Positions 11,149 through 22,574 of a stretch of DNA of 64,000 nt are shown here, in pieces. The notes under the pieces were generated by a model that saw nothing but the letters and a program-made list of their open reading frames with translations, did not search any database and was not told the DNA's origin. A program made the translations under genes and the position numbers. The stretch comes from Phocoena phocoena (lineage: Eukaryota; Chordata; Mammalia; Artiodactyla; Phocoenidae). The number at the start of each line of letters is the position of its first letter. Within the stretch, counting starts at the first letter, position 1. Where the stretch lies: positions 109,321,316 through 109,385,315 of the forward strand of contig NC_089222.1 in NCBI RefSeq assembly GCF_963924675.1, read 5' to 3'.

Positions 11149-14100
11149 ATGAATTACAGGGAAAAAAATGTAAAAAACACAAACACATGGAGGCTAATCA
11201 ATATGATACTAAATAACCAAGAGATCACTGAAGAAATCAAACAGGAAATCAAAAAATGCCTAGAGGCAAATGACAATGAAAACACGATGATCCAAAACCT
11301 ATGGGATACAGCAAAAGCAGTTCTAAGAGGGAAGTTTATAGCTATACAAGCCTACCTCAAGAAACAAGAGAAGTCTCAAATAAACAATCTAACCTTACAC
11401 CGAAAGGAACTGGAGAAAGAAGAACAAACAAAATCCAAAGTTAGCAGAAGGAACGAGATCATAAAGATCAGAGCAGAAATAAATGAAATAGAAACAAAGA
11501 AAACAATAGCAAAGATCAATAAAACTAAAAGCTGGTTCTTTTGGAAGATAGACAAAATTGATTAAGCATTAGCCAGACTCATCAAGAAAAAGAGGGAGAG
11601 GACTCAAATCAATAAAATTAGAAATGAAAAAGGAGAAGTTACAACAGACTGCAGAAATACAAAGCATACTAAGAGACTACTACAAGCAACTCTATGTCAA
11701 TAAAATGGACAACCTGAAGAAATGGACAAATTCTGAGAAAGGTATAATCTTCCAACAGTGAGCCAGGAAGAAATAGAAAATATGAACAGACCAATCACAT
11801 GTAATGAAATTGAAACTCTGATTAAAAATCTTCCAACAAACAAAAGTTCCAGAGGAGATGGCTTCACAGGTGAACTCTATCAAACACTTAGAGAATAGCT
11901 ACACCCATCTTTCTCAAACTCTTCCAAAAATTTGCAGAGGATGGAGCACTCCCAAACGCATTCTATGAGGCTGCCATCACCCTGATACCAAAAGGAGACA
12001 AAGATACTACAAAAAAAAAAAAAAAATTAGAGAGCAATATCTTTGATGAATATAGATGCAAAAATCCTCAACAAAATACTAGCAAACAGAATTCAGCAAC
12101 ACATTAAAAGGATCATACACCATGATCAAGTGGGATTTACCCCAGGGATGCAAGAATTCTTCAATATACATAAATCAATCAATGTGATAAACCATATTAA
12201 CAAATTGAAGAATAAAAACCATATGATCACCTCAATAGGTGCAGAAAAAACTTTTGACAAAATTCAACACCCATTTATGATAAAAACTCTCCAGAAAGTG
12301 GGCATAGAGGGAACCTACCTCAACATAATAAAGGCTATATACGACAAACCGACAGCAAACATCATTCTCAATGATGAAATACTGAAAGCATTTCCTCTAA
12401 GATCAGGAACAAGACAAGGATGTCCACTCTTACCACTATTATTCAACATAGTTTTGGAAATCCTAGCCATAGCAATCAGAGAAGAAAAATAAATAAAAGG
12501 AATCCAATTTGCAAAAGAAGAAGTAAAACTGTCACTGTTTTCAAGTGACATGATACTATACATAAAGAATCCTAAAGATGCCAACAGAAAACTACTAGAA
12601 CTAATCAATGAATTTGGTAAATTTGCAGGTTACAAAATTAATGCACAGAAATCCCTTTCATTCCTATACACTAATGATGAAAAATCTGAAAGAGAAATTA
12701 AGGAAACACTCCCATTTACCATTACAACAAAAAGAATAAAATACCTAGCAATAAACCTACCTAAGGAGATAAAAGAACTGTATGCAGAAAACTATAAGAC
12801 ACTGATGAAAGAAACTAAAGATGATACCAACAGATGGAGAGATATACCATGTTCTTGGATTGGAAGAGTCAACATTGTGAAAATGATTATACTACCCAAA
12901 GCAATCTACAGATTCAATGCAATCCCTATCAAATTACCAATGGAATTTTTTACAGAACTAGAACAAAAAATTTCACAATTTGTATGGAAACACAAAATAC
13001 CCCGAATAGCCAAAGCAATCTTGAGAAAGAAAAATAGAGCTGGAGGAATCAGGCTCCCTGACTTCAGACTATACTGCAAAAGCTACAGTAATCAAGACAA
13101 TATGGTACTGGCACAAAAACAGAAATATAGATCAAAGGAACAAGATAGAAAGCCCAGAGATAAACCCACACACCTATGTTCAACTAATCTATGACAAAGT
13201 AGGCAAGAATATACAATGGAGAAAAGACAGTCCCTTCAATAAGTGGTGCTGGGAAAATTGGACAGATACATGTAAAAGAATGAAAATAGAACACTCCCTA
13301 ACACCATACACAAAAATAAACTCAAAATTGATTAGATACCTAAATGTAAGACCCAACACTATAAAACTATTAGAGGAAAACATAGGAAAAACACTCTTTG
13401 ACATAAATCACAGAAATATCTTTTTTGATCCACCTCTTAAAGTAATGAAAATTAAAAAAATAAATAAACAAATGAGACCTAATGGAACATCAAAGCTTTT
13501 ACACTGCAAAGGAAACCATAAACAAGACAAAAGGAAAACCTCAGAGTGGGAGAAAGTATTTGCAAATGAATCAATGGACAAAGGATTAATCTCCAAAATA
13601 TGTAAACAGCTCATGCAGCTCAATATTAAAAAAAACAACAACCCTATCCAAAAATGGGAAGAACACCTAAATAGACCTTTTTCCAAAGAAGACACACAGA
13701 TGGCCAAGAAGCACATGAAAAGCTGCTCAAGATCACTAATTATTAGAGAAATGCTAATCAAAACTACAATGAGGTATCACCTCACACCACTTAGAATGGG
13801 CATCATCAGAAGATCTACAAACAACAAGTGCTGGAGAGGGTTTGGAGAAAAGCGATCCTTCTTGCACTGCTGGTGGGGATGTGAATAGATACAGCCACTA
13901 TGGAGAACAGTATGGAGGTTCCTTATAAAACTAAAAATAGTATTACCATATGATCCAGCAATCCAACTACTAGGCATATACCCAGAGAAAACCATAAATC
14001 AAAAAGACACATGCACCCTAAAGTTCATTGCAGTGTTATTTACAATAGCCAGGTCATGGAAGCAACCTAAATGCCCATAGATAGACAAATGGATAAAGAA

Positions 14101-14168
14101 GATGTGGTACATATATACAATGGAATATTACTCAGCCATAAAAAGGAATGGAATTGGGTCATTTGTAG
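11149..14168 (+). pseudogene. L1-B ORF2, partial and inactivated
   Basis: The fragment begins near the end of the endonuclease domain ('NTWRLIN', 'EITEEIKQEIKKCLEAND') and runs through RT, thumb and C-terminus to TAG 14166-14168. Open pieces are 11149-11565, 12043-12492, 12550-13194 and 13280-13888. The RT box that should read FADD reads FSSD (12538-12549), so a catalytic Asp is lost. The first Cys pair of the C-terminal motif is broken (Cys to Phe near 13840), and a TAG follows at about 13887. Confidence 0.88.
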
Positions 14169-14505
14169 AGACATGGATGGATCTAGAGAGTGTCATACAG
14201 AGTGAAGTAAGTCAGAAAGAGAAAAACAATCATTGTATATTACCACATATATGTGGAACCTAGAAAAATGGTACAGATGAACTGGTTTGACAGGCAGAAA
14301 TTGAGACACAGATGTAGAGAACAAATGTATGGACAGCAAGAGGGGAAGTCTGCAGGGGCCTGGGGGGGGTAGTGTGATGAATTGGGTGATTGGGATTGAC
14401 ATGTATACACTGATGTGTATAAAATTGATGACTAATAAGGACCTGCTATATAAAAAAATAAATAAAATTACATTAAAAAATTAAAAAGAAAACAAAAAAA
14501 CCAAA
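11149..14505 (+). mobile_element. L1-B, 5'-truncated, tandem to L1-A
   Basis: The sequence starts inside ORF2 immediately after the A tail of L1-A and runs to a different type of 3' UTR (ending 'ctaataaggacctgctata', A-rich tail 14450-14505). The 3' UTR differs from those of L1-A and the outer L1, so it is a separate subfamily. Insertion into the A tail of L1-A is the simplest explanation. Confidence 0.8.
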
Positions 14506-14559
14506 AAAGTGCATCTACTATTAATTTTACAATTTCTTCTCCATTCCAAATTTTGATTT
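14506..14559. other. About 50 bp of unmatched sequence between L1-B tail and outer L1
   Basis: After the A-rich tail of L1-B, a short stretch beginning 'gtgcatctactattaatttt' is not L1 sequence in any other copy in this window. The outer L1 resumes at 14560-14570 with the duplicated target sequence. It could be a 3' transduction carried by L1-A or L1-B, or filler DNA. Confidence 0.5.
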
Positions 14560-14565
14560 AAAAAA

Positions 14566-16013
14566 ATGGTAATAGGAACATACATATCAATTATTACCTT
14601 AAATGTAAATGGATTAAATGCTTCAAACAAAAGACATTGACTGGCTGAATGGATACAAAAACAAGACCCATATATATGCTGTCTACAAGAGACCTGTTTC
14701 AGACCTACGGACACATATAGACTGAAAGTAAGATGATGGAAAAAGATATTCCATGAAAATGGAATTCAAAGAATGGTGGAGTACCAATTCTCATAACAGA
14801 CAAAATAGACTTTAAAATAAAGACTGTTACAAGAGACAAAGAAGCACACTATATAATGATCAAGGATCAATCCAAGAAGAAGATATAACAATTGTAAATA
14901 TTTATGCACCCAACATAAGCACACCTAAATACTTAATGCCAATTCTAAGAGCCAAAAAAGGGGAATCCACAGTAACACAATCATAGTAGGGGACTTTAAC
15001 ACCCCACTTTCACCAATGGACAGATAATAGAAAATTAAATACATAAGGAAACAAAAGCTTTAAATGAAACATTAAACAAGATGGACTTCATTGATATTTA
15101 TACGACATTCCATCCAAAAACAACAGAATATACTTTCTTCTCAAGTGCTCATGGAACATTCTCCAGGACAGATCATATCTTGGGTCACAAATCAAACCTT
15201 GGTAAACTGAAGAACATTGAAATCGTATCAAGTATCTTTTCCAAAATGAACGTTATAAGACTAGATATCAATTACAGGGAAACAAAACTGTAAAAAATAC
15301 AAACACATGGAGGCTAAAAAGTACACTACTAAATAAGCAAGAGATCACTGAAGAAATGAAAGAGGAAATCGAAAATTACCTAGAAACAAATGACAATAAA
15401 AACATGACAACCCAAAACCTATGGGATGCAGCAAGAGCAGTTTTAAGAGGGAAGTTTATAGCGATACAATCCTACCTCAAAAAACAAGAAACATCTCAAA
15501 TAAACAACATAAACTCACAACTACAGCAGTAGAGAAAGAAAAACAACAACAACAAAAAACAAAGTTGCAGAAGGAAAGACATCATAAAGATCAGATCAGA
15601 AATCAATGAAACAGAAATGAAGGAAACAATAGCAAAGATCAACAAAAACTACAACATGGTTCCTTGAAAAGATAAAAAAATGTGTTAAACCATTAGCCAG
15701 ACACATCAAGAAAAAAAGGGAGAAGACTCAAATCAACAGAATTAGAAATGAAAAGGAGAAGTAACAACTGACACTGCAGGAATACACAGGACCATGAGAC
15801 ATTACTACAAGCAACTATATTTCCAAAAATGGACAACCTGGAGCTTCCCTGTTGGTGCAGTGGCTGATGCAGGCGACATGAGTTCATGCCCCAGTCCTGG
15901 AAGATCCCACATGCCATGGAGCAGCTGGGCCCGTGAGCCATGGATGTTGAGCCTGCGTCAAGAGCCTGTGCTCTGCAACGGGAGAGGCCACAACAGTGAG
16001 AGGCCCATGTACC

Positions 16014-16048
<35 letters not shown>

Positions 16049-18496
16049 GACAACCTGGAAGAAATGTACAAATTCTTAGAAAAGCACAACCTTCCAAGAC
16101 TGAGCCAGGAAGAAATAAAAAATATAAACAGAGCAATCACGAACACTGAAATTGAAACTGTGATTAAAAATCTTCCAGCAAACAAAATACCAGGACCGGG
16201 TGGCTTCACAGGAAAATTCTATCAAACATTTAGAGAAGAGCTAACACCTATTCTTCTCAAACTCTTCCAAAATATAGCAGAGGGAGGAACACTCCCAAAC
16301 TCATTCTACGATGCCACCATCACTCTGATACCAGAACTGGACAAAGATGTCACAAAAAAAAGAAAACTACAGGCCAATATCAGTGATGAATGTAGATTCA
16401 AAAATCCTAAACAAAATACTAACAAACAGAATCCAACAGCACATTACAATGATCATACACCCTGATAAAGTTGGGTTTATCCCAGGAATGCTAGGATTCT
16501 TCAAAATCCGCAAATCAATCAATGTGATAAGCCATATTAACAAATTGAAGGAGAAAAACCATATAATCATCTCAGTAGATGCAGAAAAAGCTTTTGACAA
16601 AATTCAACACCCATTTATGATAAAAACCCTCTAGAAAGTGGGCATAGAGGGTATTTATCTCAACATAATAAAGACCATATATGACAAACCCACAGCCAAC
16701 ATTGTTCTCAATGGTGAAAAACTGAAACTATTTCCTCTAATATCAGGAATAACTCAAGGTTGCCCACTTCCACTAGTGTTCTTCAGCATAGTTTTGGAAG
16801 ATTTAACCACAGCAATCAGAGAAGAAAATGAAATAAAATGAATCAAAATTGGAAAAGAAGAAGTAAAACTGTCACTGTTTGCAGATGATATGACAGTATA
16901 CATAGAGAATTCTAAAGATGTTACTAGAAAACTACTAGAGCTAATCAATGAATTTGGTAAGGTAGAAGCATACAAAATTAATGCATAGAAATCTCTTGCA
17001 TTCCTATACACTAATGATGAAGAAGCTGAATAAAAAATTAAGGAAACACTCTCATTTACCACTACAACAAAAAGAATAAAATACCTAGGAATAAACCTAC
17101 CTAAGGAGACAAAATACCTGTATGCAGAAAACTATAAGACACTGATGAAAGAAATTAAAGATGATACAACCAGATGGAGAGATATACCATGTTCTTGGAT
17201 TGGAAGAATCAACATTGTGAAAATGACACTGTGACCCAAAGGAATCTACACATTCAATGCAATCCCTATTAAACTCCCAATGGAATTTTTCACAGAGCTA
17301 GAACAAAAAATTTCACAGCTTTTATGCAAACACAAAAGGCCCTGAATAGCCAAAGGAATTTTGAGAAAGAAAAACCAAGCTGGAGGAATCAGGCTCCTGG
17401 ACTTCAGACTACACTACAAATCTACAGTAATCAAGACAGTATGGAACTGGCACAAAAACAGAAATATAGATCAATGGAATGGATAGAAAACCCATAGATA
17501 AACCCACACACATATGGTCACCTTATTTTGTTATAGGAGGCAAGAATATACAATGGAGAAAAGACAGTCTCTTCAATATGTGATGCTGGGAAATGGACAG
17601 CTACATGTTAAAGAATGAAATTAGAACACTCCCTAACACCGTACACAAAAATAAACTCAAAATGGATTGAAGACTTAAATGTAAGTCCAGACACTATCAA
17701 ACTCTTAAAGGAAAACAGGCAGAACACTCTATGACATAAATCACAGCAAGATCCTTTTTGACCCACCTCCTAGAGAAATGGAAATAAAAACAAAAGTAAA
17801 CAAATGGGACCTAATGAAATGTAAAAGCTTTGCATAGCAAAGTAAACCATAATCAAGACGAAATGGCAATGCTCAGAATGGGAGAAAATATTTGCAAATG
17901 AGGAAACTGACAAAGGATTAATCTCCAAAATATACAAGCAGTTTGTGTAGCTCAATATCAAAAAAGCAAAAACACAATGCAAAATGGGCAGAAGACCTAA
18001 ATAGACATTTCTCCAATGAAGATATAAAGATTGCCAAGAAACGTATGAAAGGATGCTCAGCATCACTAATCATTAGAGAAATGCAAATCAAAACTACAAT
18101 GAGGTATCACTTCACACTGATCTGAATGGCCATTATCAAAATATCTACAAACAATAAATGCTGGAGAGGGTGTGGAGAAAAGGGAACCCTCTTGTACTGT
18201 TGGTGGGAATGTAAATTGATACAGCCACTATGGAGAACAGTATGGAGGTTCCTTAAAAACTAAAAATAGAAGTACCATATGACCCAGCAATCCCACTACT
18301 GTGCATATACCCTGAGAAAACCATAATTCAAATAAGTCATGTACCTCAATGTTCATTGCAGCACTATTTACAATAGCCAGGACATGGAAGCAACCTAAGT
18401 GTCCATTGACAGATGAATGGATAAAGAAGATTTGGCCCATATATTCAATGGAATATTACTCACCCATAAAAAGAAATGAAATTGAGTTATTTTTAG
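14566..18496 (+). pseudogene. Outer L1 ORF2 (endonuclease plus reverse transcriptase), decayed
   Basis: ATG 14566 starts ORF2. The endonuclease hallmarks are readable in broken frames: ICCLQET (about 14675-14695), IYAPN (about 14900-14920), GDFN (about 14990-15003), and the 'SAHGTFSRTDH' stretch in the 15081-15293 frame. A stop at about 14637 ends the first frame. The RT box FADD is intact at 16878-16889. In the C-terminal CX3CX7HX4C motif the His has become Tyr (near 18195). Many stops and shifts follow, and a SINE sits before the RT. It ends TAG 18494-18496. Of all copies here it has the most complete domain set but no continuous frame. Confidence 0.88.
15843..16041 (+). mobile_element. CHR-2-like SINE nested in outer L1 ORF2
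   Basis: The plus strand shows 'gcttccctgttggtgcagt', the tRNA-like head, the 'gggcccgtgagccatgga' body, 'gagaggcccatgtaccgc' and a pure A tail of roughly 28 bases. The 18-bp target-site duplication aaaaatRgacaacctgga lies at 15825-15842 and 16042-16059, one mismatch. The host sequence is the L1 segment just before the RT domain, so this SINE postdates the outer L1. Confidence 0.95.
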
Positions 18497-18975
18497 TGAC
18501 ATGGTTGGACCTAGACTCTGCCATACAGAGTGAAGTAAGTCCCAAAGAGAAGACCAAATTCCATATGCTAACACATATGTATGGAATCTAAAAAAGAAAA
18601 AAAAAAAGGTTCTGAAGAACCTAGGGGCAGGACAGGAATAAAGATGCAGATGTAGAGAATGGATTTGAGGACGTGGGGATGGGGAAAGGTAAGGTGGGAC
18701 AAAGTGCAAAAGTGGCATGGACATATATACACTACCAAATGTAAAATAGATATCTAGTGGGAAGCAACTGCATAGCACAGAGAGATGAGCTCGGTTCTTT
18801 GTGACCAGCTAGAAGGTGGAATAAGGAGGGTGAGTGGGAGACGTAAGAGGGAGGGGATATGGTGATATATGTATACGTATAGCTGATTTAGTTTGTTATA
18901 CAGCAGAAACTAACACACCATCTTAAAGCAATTATACACCAATAAATATGTTAAAGAAAAAAGTTATCAGAGTTC

Positions 18976-21900
18976 CAATCCTGCTGTGTCTGATGTTAGA
19001 TAATACAATGTAATTGCTTATCATCTCAATTATTTTTTAATTATTCTGGTCTCTATTTTCTATCTTTAATTTAAATCCATTATATTCTAGTTATTTCCAA
19101 TTATTATTTCCAGTTATTTCCAACTGGGGATTCACCTTTGGAGTTTTATTTATATACAGATGTGTAAGACCTTTTCTTAATTTGCAGTTAAATTTTATTC
19201 AGCTACCTAAATATCATGGTTATAAATATGTTCTTAGAATCATATAGATGTTCTCTCACTGCCTTAAAACTGTCCTTTGTAAGAAGTCCATTATTGTGGT
19301 TAAATTTTTATCAAAACAAATGCTCCCCACATGAAGAATTCTTTTTCACTGGTACAGTAATTAAATCCAACAGTTCTCCCTTATTCCCCAAAATTACGTT
19401 GTTCTTGTCATTCTCAGTCATCTGAAATAATAGAGAGAACAAATAGATCTTTAAAATTAAAACTTACTACACTGACAGGAAAAACTCAATCTCCTATGAC
19501 CTAACATTTTGCCCTTTATCCTTGATTGATTTTCAGTCCTGTCCTACTGGATTACACCATTAGCTCCCTAGAAAATAACTGGATGACCCATGAACATTCC
19601 CTATACTGCCTAGGATTTCAAATCTGGACAATTCAGATATTCTAAAATACAATAAGGGACTGATTAATTATATGCACACGTATCATAAGTAGAGGCTGTT
19701 TTCCTTCAGTATTGGAGACTTTGTTCTCTGGAAACAACTCACTTGAAAACATATCTTAACAGTCTCGTTGGAAGTGTCCTTACGTAGTCCCTTACTCTAT
19801 ACATTGTGCCAAACCCTAGATGGTCCAACCTTAGATTCATGTCCCTAAATTAAAAAGATGCAAAAACTACTCTGAATAAACTCCACCTCCAATTGGAGAC
19901 TAGAAACAGGCTCTCTTAAGAGTCCTGAGGAAGCAGATGACACCACAGAGTAGTTTTCTGGAGAACTTTGGACAAGCATATGACATCACAAGGTGGTTAG
20001 CTTCAATTCTAGATGTTAAAACAAGACCCAAAGGATTACCTGTCTACTTCCTATTCTCACCATTTTTATTGTCATTCTTTGCTATATCCTATTTCTTCTC
20101 TATTCCTTCCAGTATCACTTTTGCTATTCACATAACTCTCCCCGTTACAACTACACATTTCCATAATGAAGCTTACTTTGTATTATTTTCTCCTTCTCTT
20201 CACTCAAGCTGTTCCTCCTATAATAATTTTCCTATCCCTATAAGGACTCAAGAATGTATGGCATTCCTTCACTGAACTCAAAGCACAATCTGACAATCCT
20301 AATTTTGATAGCTGACTATGTATTTGTGTTCCTTTGAAAGCCTCCAGTTTATCCCAAATTCCTATCCCTGTCTCAGATTTAAGGACGTTCTTTGTGTCAT
20401 CACTTAGAGACCATTTAGTTTTTCTCTCTAGACTTCAATAAGAATCTAATCCAATCTCATACTTTTTAAAAAGCTCATGTGAACTCCAAGATGTAAGTCC
20501 ATAAGTCAATTAGTTCCATGAAACTTGGATAATCCCTATGGCACATGTTTTATTTCTGGCAGCTTGCAGACACCAATCTCTGGGTAGGGGAGGAAAGCCT
20601 TGGGCCCACAGGACAAAGAGACTTCCTGTTCTGGGTCACTGAAACTGGATCTTATTTTCCTGTTCTGCCTGCCTAACCCAATGTGTCTGTGTGGAAAAGA
20701 GTCTTGGTGCACAAAGTCTAGATGCTTCCTGGAGTGTGCCACATGCTGTAGCTCAGTTTTTCTTGTTATTCTGCCTTCCTACTTCAGTGTCTCTTAGCAG
20801 AACGTGGATATCTCAAGTTTGGTAGGGAAGGGTATCATTTTACCTGGACATTTATTTTTGGTGGAGCTTCCAATTCCATCTTGCTTGTGGTGTTGGGCTC
20901 ATGTAATATTGCTAGAGGGACTCACATTTCAATCCAGGGGAAGAATAAGCCTACATAGGATGCCTTCTCTTATTAGGACAGAAATTGGGAAACACTGAGT
21001 TTGGGTGGCCTTCCTCTGTTGGATGAGGAGATGCAAGATGTTTTGTCCTCCAGTCTTTGGGTCCACAACCTGTCTGCCTTCTCCTTAACATCTTTTAGCT
21101 TTCCTTTTGTTGTTTCTTATACCATTTTCTAGATTTATAAAGGTGATTAACAGGTGAGAGCTGGGAAAATAAGTGTATATCACTGATTTGGTCTCACCAT
21201 GATTTTTAAAATCTAAATAACTTCTTTTAACTTAGATATTTTAAAAGTGCATTGTACATTGCATAGAGATGACTAATCCTGTCTGAAATTCTCATTTTTC
21301 TTATTTCTGTATCACTGAAATCCACTTTTATATATTTTCTTCAAAACAATCTTCCTTTTCCTTCTTGGACAATCTTCTTGTGCTCAATATTCAAATACAG
21401 ATACTCCAAAGAGGATTATTTTGTCTGTTTCCTATAATCATGCTATATTTTATCTCCTGATTTACCACCATTTGTTCACAGTTTTTGTAATAAAGTAGGG
21501 ACACACAATTTGTAATAAAGTAGCGACACCATTTTTTTCTGATCCCCAACTTTATGTTCATAGTCTGTTGCTGAGCATAGTTTTATGAATGTGCTGAGAA
21601 TTTGGCAAAAACAAATGCTTAAAATTTCTCTCAACAGCTATCCTACTGCTGGTGTTTCCCCCTGTATTTCCTAATGTAAATTCTCAAGACTCAAAAACTT
21701 AATAATGTTCTTTGTCTTTTGATTGTTACTTCTAAAAATTCCCCTTTTAAAGTTTACTCACTAGAACAAGTCAGGCCATCATTACCTTGCTCATATAGTG
21801 TTAGGACAATATCTTCCTAACTGCTCTACTTATATCCACTCTCTTCCTCTTATAAATCATTATTTATCCTATCACCACAATTAAATATTGGAACATCTTC

Positions 21901-22574
21901 CCACGGAAAATGCATTAGTCTCAAATCCCCATACGTGCTTCAGCTCTACTCAAATTATTCAATATTTACACTCTACTCAAATTATTTAATATTTATTTCT
22001 AGTCCTTTTCTAATTTCATATACATATATATATATACACATATATACAAATATATATATATATATATATATATAAGTTTTGAACCCATACTCATGTCCCA
22101 ATTGAAATCTTATTTCTTTATAGATATAAACCTTCCATAATACTCAAGATGAAGTTATTATTCCTTTTCATTTATAATGTAAATAGTAATCCTTCTGTCC
22201 TGTGCATGCTTCTATTATATCACTTACGGGAGAAATGCTTAGATTTGCATATCTCTATCATAATATTTTCTATGTGAAAAGCATAGATAGCTCATTTATG
22301 TTTGTATTCAAACCATTCTAGCACAGATTACATTAAAATACACTAAATCATTATTTTCCGTAAATTGTATGTGGTAGGTAGCTTTAAATATATTATGGCA
22401 GCTCAACTACATTAGATATTATAATAAATACATTACTTTCCAAAATTCCTGTCTAAATGCCAACTTTTCATACAAGTGGTATATATACAATTTAAGAAAA
22501 TTTAGATCAAGAAGGAAAGAATTAAGTTAATTATTATTATTCAGATATGTGAATACAAAGATGATTTACCATTA
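18976..22574. other. Non-coding DNA, no assignable element
   Basis: I see no real gene. The part 20530-21000 is less AT-rich and carries short frames on both strands (for example 20600-20797), but no recognisable domain. A 112-codon plus-strand frame at 19937-20275 is hydrophobic with Phe/Ser/Leu bias and has no supporting context. Old degraded repeats may be present but I cannot name them. Confidence 0.45.
22020..22076. repeat. (TA)n/(CA) microsatellite
   Basis: Alternating TA with a few CA and AA interruptions, ending in a pure TA run at about 22052-22074. Confidence 0.9.

Larger units (their letters stand above)
14560..18963 (+). mobile_element. Outer L1, 3' part (ORF2, 3' UTR, tail)
   Basis: This resumes the outer L1 exactly at the ORF1/ORF2 junction and continues through ORF2 to a 3' UTR with AATAAA at about 18942-18947 and a short A-rich tail. 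The next bases, ttatcagagttc at 18964-18975, repeat the sequence just upstream of the 5' UTR (5234-5245). A SINE interrupts it at 15843-16041. Confidence 0.87.

Noticed and set aside
15843..15915. tRNA-like box A/box B text in the SINE heads
   Set aside because: These are tRNA-Glu-derived retroposon heads with no foldable mature tRNA; the same applies to all CHR SINEs and MIRs here.
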